Below are positions 1 through 7,434 of a stretch of DNA of 8,824 bases, one piece after another. Under the pieces are notes generated by a model. That model was not told where the DNA came from. It saw only the letters and a program-made list of their open reading frames with translations, and ran no database searches. The DNA is from Candidatus Lindowiibacteriota bacterium (lineage in GTDB: Bacteria > Lindowbacteria > 2-12-FULL-62-27): assembly GCA_023249255.1 (NCBI GenBank), contig JAHFCY010000139.1, forward strand, positions 1-8,824, in the 5' to 3' direction. Every line of letters begins with the position of its first letter. The stretch's first letter is position 1. The position numbers and the translations under genes were made by a program.

Positions 1-2
1 CC

Positions 3-2666
3 GTCGACGGCTACGACGCCACCGGCCACGTCCTCGCCGTGGTTGAGGCCAAACGATGTTCCCGCGACCCACGCGAAGCGGACGAACAGCTTCGCCATTA
101 CGTCACCGAGATCACGCGGCGCCAACCCTACTCGCCGTTCGGATTCATGTCGAACGGATTTGAAACGTGGTTCTGGGAAGTCGGGCAATCCAACCCGCGC
201 ATGGTCGCGCAATTTTTCACCCCAGACGATCTGACGCGCCTCCTGTTTCTCCGCCAGAACGCCAAGCCCCTGCAGGCAACGCCCATCAACCAATCCATCG
301 TGGACCGTCCCTACCAGCACGAGGCGATCCGCCGCGTCGCCGAAACATTCGCGGCCAACAAACGCCGCGCTCTTCTCGTCATGGCGACGGGCACCGGCAA
401 GACCCGCACGACCATGGCCCTGATCGATCTTTTCTTGCGATCTCAACAGGCGCAAAACGTCCTCTTTCTCGCGGACCGCGACGCCCTCGTTGAACAGGCG
501 CTCACGGACGGATTCAAGGCGCATCTGCCGCACGAGCCGCGCGACCGTATCTACACGCATTCGATCGACAGAAACAAACGCCTTTTTGTCGCCACGGAAC
601 AGACAATGAGCGTCTGCTACACAAAATTCAATCCCGGATTTTTCGATCTCATCATCTTCGACGAAGCCCACCGGTCCATCTTCAAGCGGTTCACGGAAGT
701 AATCGAATATTTCGACGCGCGCATGATCGGCCTTACCGCGACTCCCGCCAACTTCATCGACCGCGACACGTTCCGGATTTTTCACTGCGAGAACAACACG
801 CCGACCTTTCTCTACGAATATAAAGACGCGGTCAAAGACGAATTCCTCGTCGACTTCATCCTCCGCCAGGCCCAGACCGGATTTCAGCGCAAGGGCATCA
901 AAGGCGTCGATCTCACCGAGGAGGAACGAAACGCGCTCATCGAGCAAGGCATCGATCCTGACACCATCGATTATTCCGGCACCGACATCGAGGTCGACGT
1001 CAGCAACAAGGACACCCTCCGCAAACAATGGGAAGAGATCATGGAAACCTGTCTCAAGGACCAGTCCGGCCAGCTTCCGGGCAAGACCATCCTCTTTGCC
1101 ATGACCAAGGACCACGCCGCGCGCGTCCGGGAAGTCTTCGAGGAAATGTACCCGCAACATGTCAATCTGGTCCAAGTCATCACGTCCTCCACCGAGCGCG
1201 TCCGCGACGGCAGTTACGGCGATGGGCTCATCACCAAGTTCAAGAAAAATGACATGCCTCGAATCGCCATCTCGGTCGATATGCTCGACACCGGCATCGA
1301 CGTGCCCGAAGCCGTCAATCTCGTTTTCATGAAGCCCGTTCATTCCAGTATCAAACTCTGGCAGATGATCGGCCGGGGCACTCGAAATCACGAAGCCTGC
1401 AAGTTTTTTGACCGCCTGCCCGACGGCAAGAAAACCGATTTCATGATCATCGATTTCTGGCAGAACGATTTCAACAAAGAGGCCGATGACAGAGCGCCCG
1501 TCGACATCCCGGTGCTTGTTTCCCTCTTCAACACCCGCCTCAAAATTCTTGAAAAACTCCTTCCGGACCGCGAATCCGAAACGTTCAAGGAGACCCTGTC
1601 CGACCTGCGCGCGCTCATTGACCGCATTCCGCGCGAGTCATTCCCCGTGAAAAAAGTCATGGCCGAAATTGAAGATGTCTGGATGGACGAATTCTGGACG
1701 ATCCTGACGCCGCGGAAAATCGAGCATTTGAAAATGAAAGTCGGCCCGCTCCTTCGGCATGCCGGCGATGTCGACGTCGCCGCCGAGACGTTCACGAGCA
1801 AGGTCGAACGACTGAAACTTCAGATGATCAAAGGCGCCTCGCCGTCGCCCGACCTCCCGGATGGAGGAAGTGCCGCGGGTGCCATGGATGGCACTGGAGC
1901 GGCCGACCTTCTCCAGTCGATCACCGAGGATGTCAGCCTTCTTCCGCCGCACGTCATCGAAGACGCCCTGTGCAAAGAAAGCGTCCAGATGGTTCTTTCG
2001 AACCGGCTCCCGAATGCGACCCCGCCGCAACTTACGCGACTCATTCGCCACCTCGCGCCCCACATGAAAAATCGGAGAAACTGTCCGAGCGCGTTCCTCA
2101 AAATCGATCTTCCGGACTTCATCGAGATGCGCGGAATCATATCGGTCGGCGACGGCGGCAAACGGATTTACGTCGAGGAATACCGCAAACGGGTTGAAGG
2201 CCGGATAGTGGAGATCGCCGAAAAACATCCCACCCTCGACGCCATCCGGCAAGGCCGTGAAGTTAGCGTCGAGGATCTGGTCGATCTGGAACGGACGCTC
2301 CATCGGGAGCTTGGCGGCGCCGACCTTCATCTCTCCGGCGAAACCATCCGAAAAGCCTACGGCCTTCGCGTCGACAGCCTCCTCGAGTTCATGGGCCGCA
2401 TTCTTTCTCTTGATGCCTTCCCCGACTATGGCCAGGTGGTCCGCCGAGGATTCGAGCGGCACATTGCCGGAAAAAATTACAACGCCGACCAGATCCGCTT
2501 TTTGCGAGCGGTGCAGGAAGTCTTTCTCAAAAAACGCGGCAAACTCGTGGAGGCCGACCTCTACGAAGCGCCGCTCACTCAATTCGGCCGCAACGCCGTG
2601 GACAAATTCTTCACCCCTGCCGAAATCCGCGCGCTCCTCGATTTGACTGAAAAACTGGCGGCATGA
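3..2666 (+). CDS. hsdR: Type I restriction enzyme R subunit (HsdR, EcoEI-like), 5' partial
   Basis: This is the motor and nuclease subunit of a type I restriction-modification enzyme; it translocates DNA using ATP and cuts it when the target is unmethylated. The frame is open to the window edge, so the N-terminus is missing; the GTG at 39 is internal. Seen, numbering from that GTG: the Glu and Lys of the PD-(D/E)xK nuclease motif (VVEAK, residues 1-5), a helicase Walker A motif MATGTGKT (115-122), DEAH (208-211), TATP (233-236), motif V DTGID (417-421) and motif VI QMIGRGTR (442-449). About 400 residues follow, matching in place and length the EcoEI-type C-terminal domain. No frameshift or stop interrupts the visible 888 codons, and all helicase motifs are intact. 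It is followed after 36 bases by brnT and then by hsdM. The family assignment is firm; whether it works is doubtful because hsdM is truncated and hsdS is absent here. Confidence 0.95.
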   Translation, partial: VDGYDATGHVLAVVEAKRCSRDPREADEQLRHYVTEITRRQPYSPFGFMSNGFETWFWEVGQSNPRMVAQFFTPDDLTRLLFLRQNAKPLQATPINQSIVDRPYQHEAIRRVAETFAANKRRALLVMATGTGKTRTTMALIDLFLRSQQAQNVLFLADRDALVEQALTDGFKAHLPHEPRDRIYTHSIDRNKRLFVATEQTMSVCYTKFNPGFFDLIIFDEAHRSIFKRFTEVIEYFDARMIGLTATPANFIDRDTFRIFHCENNTPTFLYEYKDAVKDEFLVDFILRQAQTGFQRKGIKGVDLTEEERNALIEQGIDPDTIDYSGTDIEVDVSNKDTLRKQWEEIMETCLKDQSGQLPGKTILFAMTKDHAARVREVFEEMYPQHVNLVQVITSSTERVRDGSYGDGLITKFKKNDMPRIAISVDMLDTGIDVPEAVNLVFMKPVHSSIKLWQMIGRGTRNHEACKFFDRLPDGKKTDFMIIDFWQNDFNKEADDRAPVDIPVLVSLFNTRLKILEKLLPDRESETFKETLSDLRALIDRIPRESFPVKKVMAEIEDVWMDEFWTILTPRKIEHLKMKVGPLLRHAGDVDVAAETFTSKVERLKLQMIKGASPSPDLPDGGSAAGAMDGTGAADLLQSITEDVSLLPPHVIEDALCKESVQMVLSNRLPNATPPQLTRLIRHLAPHMKNRRNCPSAFLKIDLPDFIEMRGIISVGDGGKRIYVEEYRKRVEGRIVEIAEKHPTLDAIRQGREVSVEDLVDLERTLHRELGGADLHLSGETIRKAYGLRVDSLLEFMGRILSLDAFPDYGQVVRRGFERHIAGKNYNADQIRFLRAVQEVFLKKRGKLVEADLYEAPLTQFGRNAVDKFFTPAEIRALLDLTEKLAA

Positions 2667-2668
2667 TA

Positions 2669-2698
2669 TTGACAATTTGCCATACTTTACGGTATTCT
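2669..2698 (+). promoter_or_regulatory. Candidate brnTA promoter with very short leader
   Basis: A perfect TTGACA lies at 2669-2674 and a TATTCT at 2693-2698, separated by 18 bases, just after the hsdR stop and ending 4 bases before the brnT ATG. A start point about 7 bases past the -10 element would fall at or inside the brnT start codon, so the transcript would be nearly leaderless. A weak inverted repeat (ATAC, 6 bases, GTAT at 2682-2695) lies between the boxes and could help operator binding by the antitoxin, as BrnTA-type modules are autoregulated. This rests on sequence match only. Confidence 0.5.
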
Positions 2699-2702
2699 TG
2701 AA

Positions 2703-2993
2703 ATGGACGTCCGATACGGATCGTTCATCTGGGACGCCGACAAGGAAAAGACGAACGCCGGAAAGCACGGCGTTGACTTTAAAATGGCGGCGCGCGCGTT
2801 CCTTGACGAGCGCCGTGTGAATACCCATGACTCAAAGCACTCTCGTCTGGAAGAGCGATGGTTTTGCATCGGCAACGTCGACGGGCGGATCGTAACGGTC
2901 CGCTATACATTCCGCGCCGGGCACATACGCATCATCGGCGCAGGCACATGGCGGAAAGGAAAAATGGCCTATGAAAAAGCAAATCGACGATGA
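2703..2993 (+). CDS. brnT: BrnT family (DUF497) ribonuclease toxin
   Basis: This 96-residue protein belongs to the BrnT/DUF497 family, RelE-fold ribonuclease toxins that block translation until bound by their antitoxin. Family features seen in order are the N-terminal FIWDADKEKTN segment (8-18), KHGVDF (21-26), the short FLDE segment (33-36), HS..EER (46-52), a GNVDGR turn (57-62), and the strand pattern VTVRYTFR (64-71) and IRII (75-78). The usual Ser-x-Arg after IRII reads Gly-Ala-Gly (79-81), followed by TWRKGKMAYE; I believe a DUF497 subgroup carries such a variant, but cannot check it here. The start is the only reasonable ATG and lies right behind a promoter-like sequence, with no good ribosome-binding site. 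Its 3' end overlaps the antitoxin gene by 23 bases, the toxin-first order normal for brnTA. Confidence 0.88.
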   Translation: MDVRYGSFIWDADKEKTNAGKHGVDFKMAARAFLDERRVNTHDSKHSRLEERWFCIGNVDGRIVTVRYTFRAGHIRIIGAGTWRKGKMAYEKANRR

Positions 2994-3201
2994 TTTCCCC
3001 ATCGGCAAATTGACGGTCGTCAAGGACAACCTGCCGCCGCCCGATCAGCTCTGGATTCCCGACGATGGCGTTAAGGTTACGTTGAAATTGACGCAACGCA
3101 GCATCCGGTTTTTTAAGGCGATCGCCCGAAAGAAACGCTCCAAATATCAGCGCCTGATCCGGGAGCTCGTCGACCATTACGCCGTCCTCCACGCCCGTTG
3201 A
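2971..3201 (+). CDS. brnA: BrnA-like ribbon-helix-helix antitoxin (CopG type)
   Basis: This 76-residue protein is the presumed antitoxin of the adjacent BrnT. It would neutralise the toxin by direct binding and repress the operon as a DNA-binding dimer. The N-terminal half (residues 1-33) is acidic and proline-containing (LPPPDQLWIPDD), as in antitoxin segments that wrap a toxin. The C-terminal half is a ribbon-helix-helix fold: a DNA-contacting strand VKVTLKL (34-40), then two helices through about residue 72, with KYQRLIRELVDHYA typical of these antitoxins. The ATG at 2971 has a good ribosome-binding site (AAAGGA, 2955-2960, 10 bases upstream) inside the end of brnT, so translation is probably coupled. 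The family is clear; the symbol is given by partnership and resemblance rather than by a search. Confidence 0.82.
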   Translation: MKKQIDDDFPIGKLTVVKDNLPPPDQLWIPDDGVKVTLKLTQRSIRFFKAIARKKRSKYQRLIRELVDHYAVLHAR

Positions 3202-3223
3202 TATCCGGCGACAAATTTAGTCA

Positions 3224-4435
3224 ATGCTGACCGACGCCAAACTCCGTTCGCAAGTCGACGCCCTCTGGGACAAACTCTGGTCCGGCGGCCTGCCCAATCC
3301 ATTCGACATCATCGAGCAACTCTCCTACTTGATTTTTCTCAAGCACCTCGATGAACGCGAACAGGACAACGAACGCAACGCCAGGCGGCGCGGCGAAAAG
3401 TTCAAGCCGTTTTTCAAAGACCCGACCTACCGCTGGTCGCACTGGTCGCAGTTGCCCGCCGACAAGGCGCTCAAACACGTCAAGGATGAAGTGTTCCCGT
3501 TCATCAAGACGCTCGGCGGCGGAGACGGATCTTTCGCCCAGCACATGGAAAACGCCGAAATAAAAATCAATAAACCAAGTCTCCTCATCGAAGCGTGCCG
3601 GGCCATCGACGACATGCAGATTTCGAGCCAGAACCAGGACGTTCAGAGCGACCTCTACGAATATGTCTTGAGCAAACTGAACATCGCCGGCCAGAACGGC
3701 CAGTTCCGAACGCCCCGCCACGTCATCCGAATGATGGTCAAAATGGTGGACCCGCGCCCGGACGAACGCATCTGCGATCCGGCGGCCGGAACGTGCGGAT
3801 TCCTCGTCAACGCCTATCAGCACATTCTGGAGACGCACACCAGCCGGGACGTTTTGACCTACGACGAGGAGGGATACCCGCATTTTCTGGTGGGGGACAA
3901 GCTGACGAAGGAACAGCACAAATTTCTCCAGACGAAGGCGTTCATGGGTTATGACAGCGACTCGGGCATGACGATGCTTCGAATCGGTTCCATGAACCTG
4001 ATCCTTCACGGAATCGCATCGCCCAATTTCCGATACACCGACAGCCTGTCGAAAGCGTTCAACGAGGAACGCGCCTACGACGTCGTCCTCGCCAATCCGC
4101 CCTTCAAAGGCGCCATCGACGCCGCCGACGTGAACCCGTCGCTTCCGGCGAAATGCAAAAAGACCGAAATTCTGTTTCTCCATCTTTTCCGGCGCCTCCT
4201 GGAAAACGGCGGCCGCGCCGCCGTCATCGTCCCGGACGGCGTCCTCTTCGGCTCGTCCAACGCCCACGTCGAAATCCGAAAGAAGCTCATCGATGAAAAC
4301 CGCCTCGACGGCGTCGTCTCCATGCCCTCGGGCGTCTTCCGCCCCTACGCCGGCGTCTCCACCGCCGTCCTGATCTTCATACTCTGCGGAATCAACTCGG
4401 CGCCGAGAACTACCCCAACGACTATTTCGACGTGA
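3224..4435 (+). CDS. hsdM: Type I restriction-modification DNA methyltransferase subunit (HsdM), C-terminally truncated
   Basis: HsdM transfers a methyl group from S-adenosylmethionine to adenine N6 in the site chosen by HsdS, and is also needed for restriction. Seen: an HsdM N-terminal helical domain (about 5-150, starting LRSQVDALWDKLW), the AdoMet-binding motif DPAAGTCGF (185-193) and the catalytic motif NPPF (291-294), then a good catalytic-domain match up to STAVLIF ending at residue 385. After that point family members continue with roughly 100 more residues. Here the frame runs through 18 unrelated residues to a TGA, giving 403 residues against a usual length near 480-520. No shift to either other frame restores recognisable HsdM sequence, so this looks like a deletion or rearrangement junction near 4379 rather than a one-base error. 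The ATG at 3224 matches the family N-terminus, 22 bases after the antitoxin gene; no strong ribosome-binding site is visible. hsdS does not follow. Function is doubtful: both motifs remain, but the lost C-terminus contacts HsdS and DNA. Confidence 0.9.
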   Translation: MLTDAKLRSQVDALWDKLWSGGLPNPFDIIEQLSYLIFLKHLDEREQDNERNARRRGEKFKPFFKDPTYRWSHWSQLPADKALKHVKDEVFPFIKTLGGGDGSFAQHMENAEIKINKPSLLIEACRAIDDMQISSQNQDVQSDLYEYVLSKLNIAGQNGQFRTPRHVIRMMVKMVDPRPDERICDPAAGTCGFLVNAYQHILETHTSRDVLTYDEEGYPHFLVGDKLTKEQHKFLQTKAFMGYDSDSGMTMLRIGSMNLILHGIASPNFRYTDSLSKAFNEERAYDVVLANPPFKGAIDAADVNPSLPAKCKKTEILFLHLFRRLLENGGRAAVIVPDGVLFGSSNAHVEIRKKLIDENRLDGVVSMPSGVFRPYAGVSTAVLIFILCGINSAPRTTPTTIST

Positions 4436-4737
4436 ACGTTAAACGAACCATCATGTCGGAGATCATCAAACTGCAAATTTACGGAAAACACAAAGCAGTC
4501 TTTGACCGGATCAACTCGATGGCCACGCGCCTGACGATCTTGAATCAGGAAATCTCCATGGTCCGAGATCTCATTGAAGGCAAGTATTGTTCAGCACTCG
4601 ACCAAAAAGCGAAATGACGTCAACAGGCAGACTATGCCGCCACAGTGATCAACCGTATTTTAAGCCAGTGCATCCAGGAACAGGGCGGTAAGCTGGAAAT
4701 ATGCGAGAGGTTGGACGAGATTATTCGTTCGTTTTAG
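4432..4737 (+). pseudogene. Orphan coding remnant at the hsdM breakpoint, interrupted by a TGA
   Basis: I do not recognise this sequence. One frame is open from about 4297 to a TGA at 4615-4617 and then, still in frame, from 4618 to a TAG at 4735-4737. The first piece could start at a GTG (4432) that overlaps the hsdM stop as GTGA, or at an ATG (4453). It encodes 61 mostly helical, basic residues (KLQIYGKHKAVFDRINSM and onward). The second piece encodes about 39 residues (VINRILSQCIQEQ, then ERLDEIIRSF) of similar helical character. The frame just before the GTG also reads plausibly as protein (GAENYPNDYFDVNV), which suggests the 3' part of a larger gene joined to hsdM and later hit by a nonsense change. 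It is AT-richer than its neighbours. An independent small gene covering 4432-4617 only is the alternative. Confidence 0.4.
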
Positions 4738-4828
4738 AAACGGCACAACAAGGCGCCTGTTTGACAACAAGCATTCTCCGTGGTCAACCCGGCAGCCAAA
4801 TTTTGAAAACTCATCGTTGCGAAAAAAT
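4738..4828. other. Intergenic gap between convergent genes, no feature seen
   Basis: These 91 bases separate the orphan fragment from the 3' end of nspC. I looked for a hairpin with a T-tract serving either strand: there is a run of six T on the - strand (plus-strand A run at 4822-4827) just past the nspC stop, but no convincing stem precedes it. Short ORFs crossing this stretch on either strand look random. Confidence 0.4.
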
Positions 4829-5986
4829 TCACGACAATCTCGTGCGGTACTCCTCGTATCCGAACCGGCGGATGACTTCGACGTGGCGCGTATCCTGACG
4901 CACGACTGCAATGGCCGGCAGGGGAACGCCGTTAAATGTCGTGGTCTTGACCATGCTGTAGTGGGCGGCGTCGAGAAACGCCAGACGATCGCCGACTTTG
5001 AGAGGCCGCGAGAACGAATACTCGCCGATGACGTCGCCGGCAAGACAGGTCGTGCCGCCGAGGCGGTACGTGTGCGGCTGTCGGCCCGGCAAATCCGAAC
5101 CGAACACCTGCGGGCGATAGGGCATCGCCAGAACGTCGGGCATGTGCGTTTCGGCGGATGTATCCAAAATGGCGATCTGGCCGTCGTTTTCCACGACGTC
5201 GAGAACGGTGGCGATGAGCACGCCGGCGTTCAGCGCGACGGCTTCACCGGGTTCGAGATATATCTCACAGCCGTACCGCGCGCGAAATTCCGAAATAATC
5301 CGGCAGAGGCGGTCGAGATCATAGCCGGGGCGCGTGATGTGATGGCCGCCGCCGAAATTCATCCATTGCATTTTCGGGATCAGATCGCCAAAAAGTTTTT
5401 CGACGGCATTGAGCGCCGCATCGAGCGCATCGGCGTCCTGTTCGCACAACGCGTGAAAATGAAATCCCGTGATGCCGTCGAGATCGCGGCCAACAAATTG
5501 CGCGCGGCGGACGCCAAGACGCGATCCGGCGGCACAAGGGTCGTAGAGCGGAACTGGTACAGCAGACACTTCGGGGTTGATGCGAAGTCCGCATTTGACG
5601 GGCCTGGCGGAGCGCCGGACCGGATCGCGGAACCGGTCCCACTGCGTGAATGAATTGAAACTGATGTGATCGCACACCTTCAGTAATTCCTGCACATCCG
5701 TCTCGCTGTAGGCCGGAGCGCAGACATGGACCTCTCCGCCGAATTCCTCCCGGCCGAGACGCGCTTCGTGCGTACCGCTCGCGCAGACGCCGTCGAGATG
5801 ACGGCGAATCAGCGGGAAGACGCTGAACGCGGCGAAGGCTTTCAGCGCAAGCAGAATCCGGCATCCGGTGCGCTGCTTGACGCGCTGAAGAATTTGAAGA
5901 TTATTTTCGAGAAGGTCTTCGCTGACGACGAACGAGGGAGTGGGCGCCTCCTTGAGGCAGAGGGTTACAAAATCTTCTCTGTCCAA
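4829..5986 (-). CDS. nspC: Carboxynorspermidine/carboxyspermidine decarboxylase
   Basis: This PLP enzyme removes CO2 from carboxynorspermidine or carboxyspermidine to give norspermidine or spermidine, the last step of the aspartate-semialdehyde polyamine route in the cytoplasm. It has the alanine-racemase/ornithine-decarboxylase type fold (fold type III). Seen, counted from the TTG at 5986: the PLP lysine in LLALKAF (K49), GLRINPE, YDPCAAGSRLG, HFHALCEQ (176-183), GGGHH (212-216), EPGEA (245-249) and GTTCLAGD with the catalytic-type Cys at about 314, then HYSMVKTTTFNG. The frame is open farther upstream to 6154, but that part is out-of-frame reading of the preceding gene. Similarity starts near EAPTPSF, and TTG at 5986 is the closest allowed start, giving 385 residues, normal for the family. 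It overlaps the dehydrogenase gene by 22 bases, so the two are probably coupled. Substrate preference between the two carboxy-polyamines cannot be read from sequence. Confidence 0.93.
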   Translation of the reverse strand: MDREDFVTLCLKEAPTPSFVVSEDLLENNLQILQRVKQRTGCRILLALKAFAAFSVFPLIRRHLDGVCASGTHEARLGREEFGGEVHVCAPAYSETDVQELLKVCDHISFNSFTQWDRFRDPVRRSARPVKCGLRINPEVSAVPVPLYDPCAAGSRLGVRRAQFVGRDLDGITGFHFHALCEQDADALDAALNAVEKLFGDLIPKMQWMNFGGGHHITRPGYDLDRLCRIISEFRARYGCEIYLEPGEAVALNAGVLIATVLDVVENDGQIAILDTSAETHMPDVLAMPYRPQVFGSDLPGRQPHTYRLGGTTCLAGDVIGEYSFSRPLKVGDRLAFLDAAHYSMVKTTTFNGVPLPAIAVVRQDTRHVEVIRRFGYEEYRTRLS

Positions 5987-7191
5987 GGCAGGCCGTAGAG
6001 GTTGAGTTTCTCCATGAAGGGATCGGGATCGAGTTGTTCCATGTTCCAGACACCCGGTCGACGCCAGGCGCCGTCGACCATCAGCATCGCGCCGATGACT
6101 GCCGGAACGCCCGTCGTGTACGAGATGGCCTGGGATTTGACTTCCCGGTAGCATTTCTGATGATCACAGATGTTGTAGACGCAGTATCGTTTCGTCTTGC
6201 CGTCCTTGACGCCCTTGATCCAGCACCCAATGCAGGTTTTGCCCTTGGTCTGCCGGCCGAGCTGGGACGGATCGGGCAGAAGCATTTTGAGAAACTGGAG
6301 CGGGACGATTTTGGTTCCGTTGTAATTGACGGGATCGATGCGCGTCATGCCGACGTTGCGCAGAACTTCGAGATGTTTGAGATAATTGTCTGAAAACGTC
6401 ATCCAGAACCGGGCGCGTTTGAGGCCCGGAATATGCCTGGCGAGGGATTCGAGTTCCTCGTGATACATCAAATAAATTTCGCGGCTTCCGATGCCGCTGG
6501 GAAACTCAAACGGCTGGTGGACCGACAGCGGCGGCGTTTCAACCCATCCGCCGTTTTCATAAAAGCGCCCCTTGGCGGTGACTTCCCGGATGTTGATCTC
6601 GGGATTGAAATTGGTCGCGAAAGGATGGCCGTTGTAGGCGGCGTTGCAATCGATGATGTCGAGTTCATGGATTTCGTCGAAATGATGCTTCAGGGCCCAG
6701 GCGGTGAAAACATTGGTGACGCCGGGATCAAATCCGCAGCCGAGGAGAGCCATGACGCCGGCGTCCTTGAATCGCTTGTGGTAAGCCCACTGCCATTTGT
6801 ATTCGAACTTGGCGACGTTGGGCGGCTCGTAGTTGGCCGTGTCCAGATAATCGACGGATGTCGCCAGACACGCGTCCATGATGCGCAAATCCTGATAGGG
6901 AAGAGCGACGTTGACGACAAGGCTGGGCTTGAACGCGCAGATGAGATTGACGAGCGCAGGAACGTTGTCCGCGTCGATCTGCTCTGTCTGGATCGGCCGG
7001 ACAAGGTCCGCGGCGATGCGATCGCATTTTTCTTTTGTCCGGCTGGCAAGACAGATGTCAGTGAAAATTTCCGGCGATCGCGAGCATTTTCGGACCACCA
7101 CATTTCCGACGCCGCCGGCGCCGACGACGAGGACTCTCCCCGTCGCATCGAGCTCCGCAACGGAGGATGGCGACCTGCCTGATGCCCGCAT
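5965..7191 (-). CDS. Carboxynorspermidine/carboxyspermidine dehydrogenase (saccharopine dehydrogenase family)
   Basis: This NADPH-dependent enzyme condenses a diamine (putrescine or diaminopropane) with L-aspartate semialdehyde and reduces the imine to carboxyspermidine or carboxynorspermidine, the substrate of the next gene, nspC. Seen: a Rossmann nucleotide site VVGAGGVG (residues 22-29), VVNVALPYQDL and DYLDTANYEPP in the N-terminal domain, GCGFDPGVTN, and a C-terminal region with five cysteines (about 320, 323, 337, 342, 347) followed by QAISYTTGVPAVIGA, characteristic of this branch rather than of lysine-pathway saccharopine dehydrogenases. The open frame extends to 7782, but only as a shadow of the divergent gene. 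I chose ATG 7191 because it lies nearest the Rossmann strand (408 residues); ATG 7236 (423 residues) is the alternative, only about 15 bases from the likely transcript start. Neither has a clear ribosome-binding site. It is first gene of a two-gene operon. Confidence 0.92.
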   Translation of the reverse strand: MRASGRSPSSVAELDATGRVLVVGAGGVGNVVVRKCSRSPEIFTDICLASRTKEKCDRIAADLVRPIQTEQIDADNVPALVNLICAFKPSLVVNVALPYQDLRIMDACLATSVDYLDTANYEPPNVAKFEYKWQWAYHKRFKDAGVMALLGCGFDPGVTNVFTAWALKHHFDEIHELDIIDCNAAYNGHPFATNFNPEINIREVTAKGRFYENGGWVETPPLSVHQPFEFPSGIGSREIYLMYHEELESLARHIPGLKRARFWMTFSDNYLKHLEVLRNVGMTRIDPVNYNGTKIVPLQFLKMLLPDPSQLGRQTKGKTCIGCWIKGVKDGKTKRYCVYNICDHQKCYREVKSQAISYTTGVPAVIGAMLMVDGAWRRPGVWNMEQLDPDPFMEKLNLYGLPWTEKIL

Positions 7192-7257
7192 AACAGATAA
7201 AGGCACACGCGGTTGTGCTTTGCTCACATTTCCCATTTCCCAGTGCCGGAGCTTACC

Positions 7258-7263
7258 ATTATA
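7258..7263 (-). promoter_or_regulatory. Candidate -10 box of the polyamine operon
   Basis: A perfect TATAAT on the - strand lies in the AT-rich gap between the divergent genes, 67 bases before the ATG at 7191 and 22 before the ATG at 7236. The region 17 bases farther upstream is T-rich but has no good -35 hexamer; a TTGATT is present but only 8 bases away. Transcription starting near 7251 would leave a leader of about 60 bases for the 7191 start. Confidence 0.4.
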
Positions 7264-7434
7264 TTTTTTTGAATCAACAGAAAAACGCAGAAAATTTGAA
7301 AATAATTTCGGCCAAAAATTCAGGAAAACAACGGGGAAAATAAGCGGCGGACGGATCAAAAGAATGGACGGATCCGGCGGGGAATGGTACAGACGAACCG
7401 AATGGATGGCGGGAGCGGAACCACGCGGCTGAAA

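Noticed and set aside
1638-2828. Long - strand open frame of 396 codons opposite hsdR
   Set aside because: It is antisense to the clear hsdR coding sequence and has no recognisable motif; GC-rich third positions open the opposite frame.
3221-4267. Long - strand open frame of 348 codons opposite hsdM
   Set aside because: It mirrors the hsdM codons, is valine- and alanine-rich, and shows no domain; hsdM is certain here.
4701-4898. Small + strand open frame of 65 codons crossing the nspC 3' end
   Set aside because: No ribosome-binding site, no motif, and half of it is antisense to nspC.
4817-5653. + strand open frame of 278 codons opposite nspC
   Set aside because: Shadow of nspC, which has all the family motifs on the other strand.
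5987-6154. N-terminal extension of nspC to the ATG at 6154
   Set aside because: It is an alternate-frame reading of the dehydrogenase C-terminus with no NspC similarity.
6433-7182. + strand open frame of 249 codons opposite the dehydrogenase
   Set aside because: Antisense shadow with no motif of its own.
7349-7374. Direct repeat of GGACGGATC (7349-7357 and 7366-7374)
   Set aside because: Nine bases repeated once in the gap before the SGNH gene; could be chance, no further copies seen.
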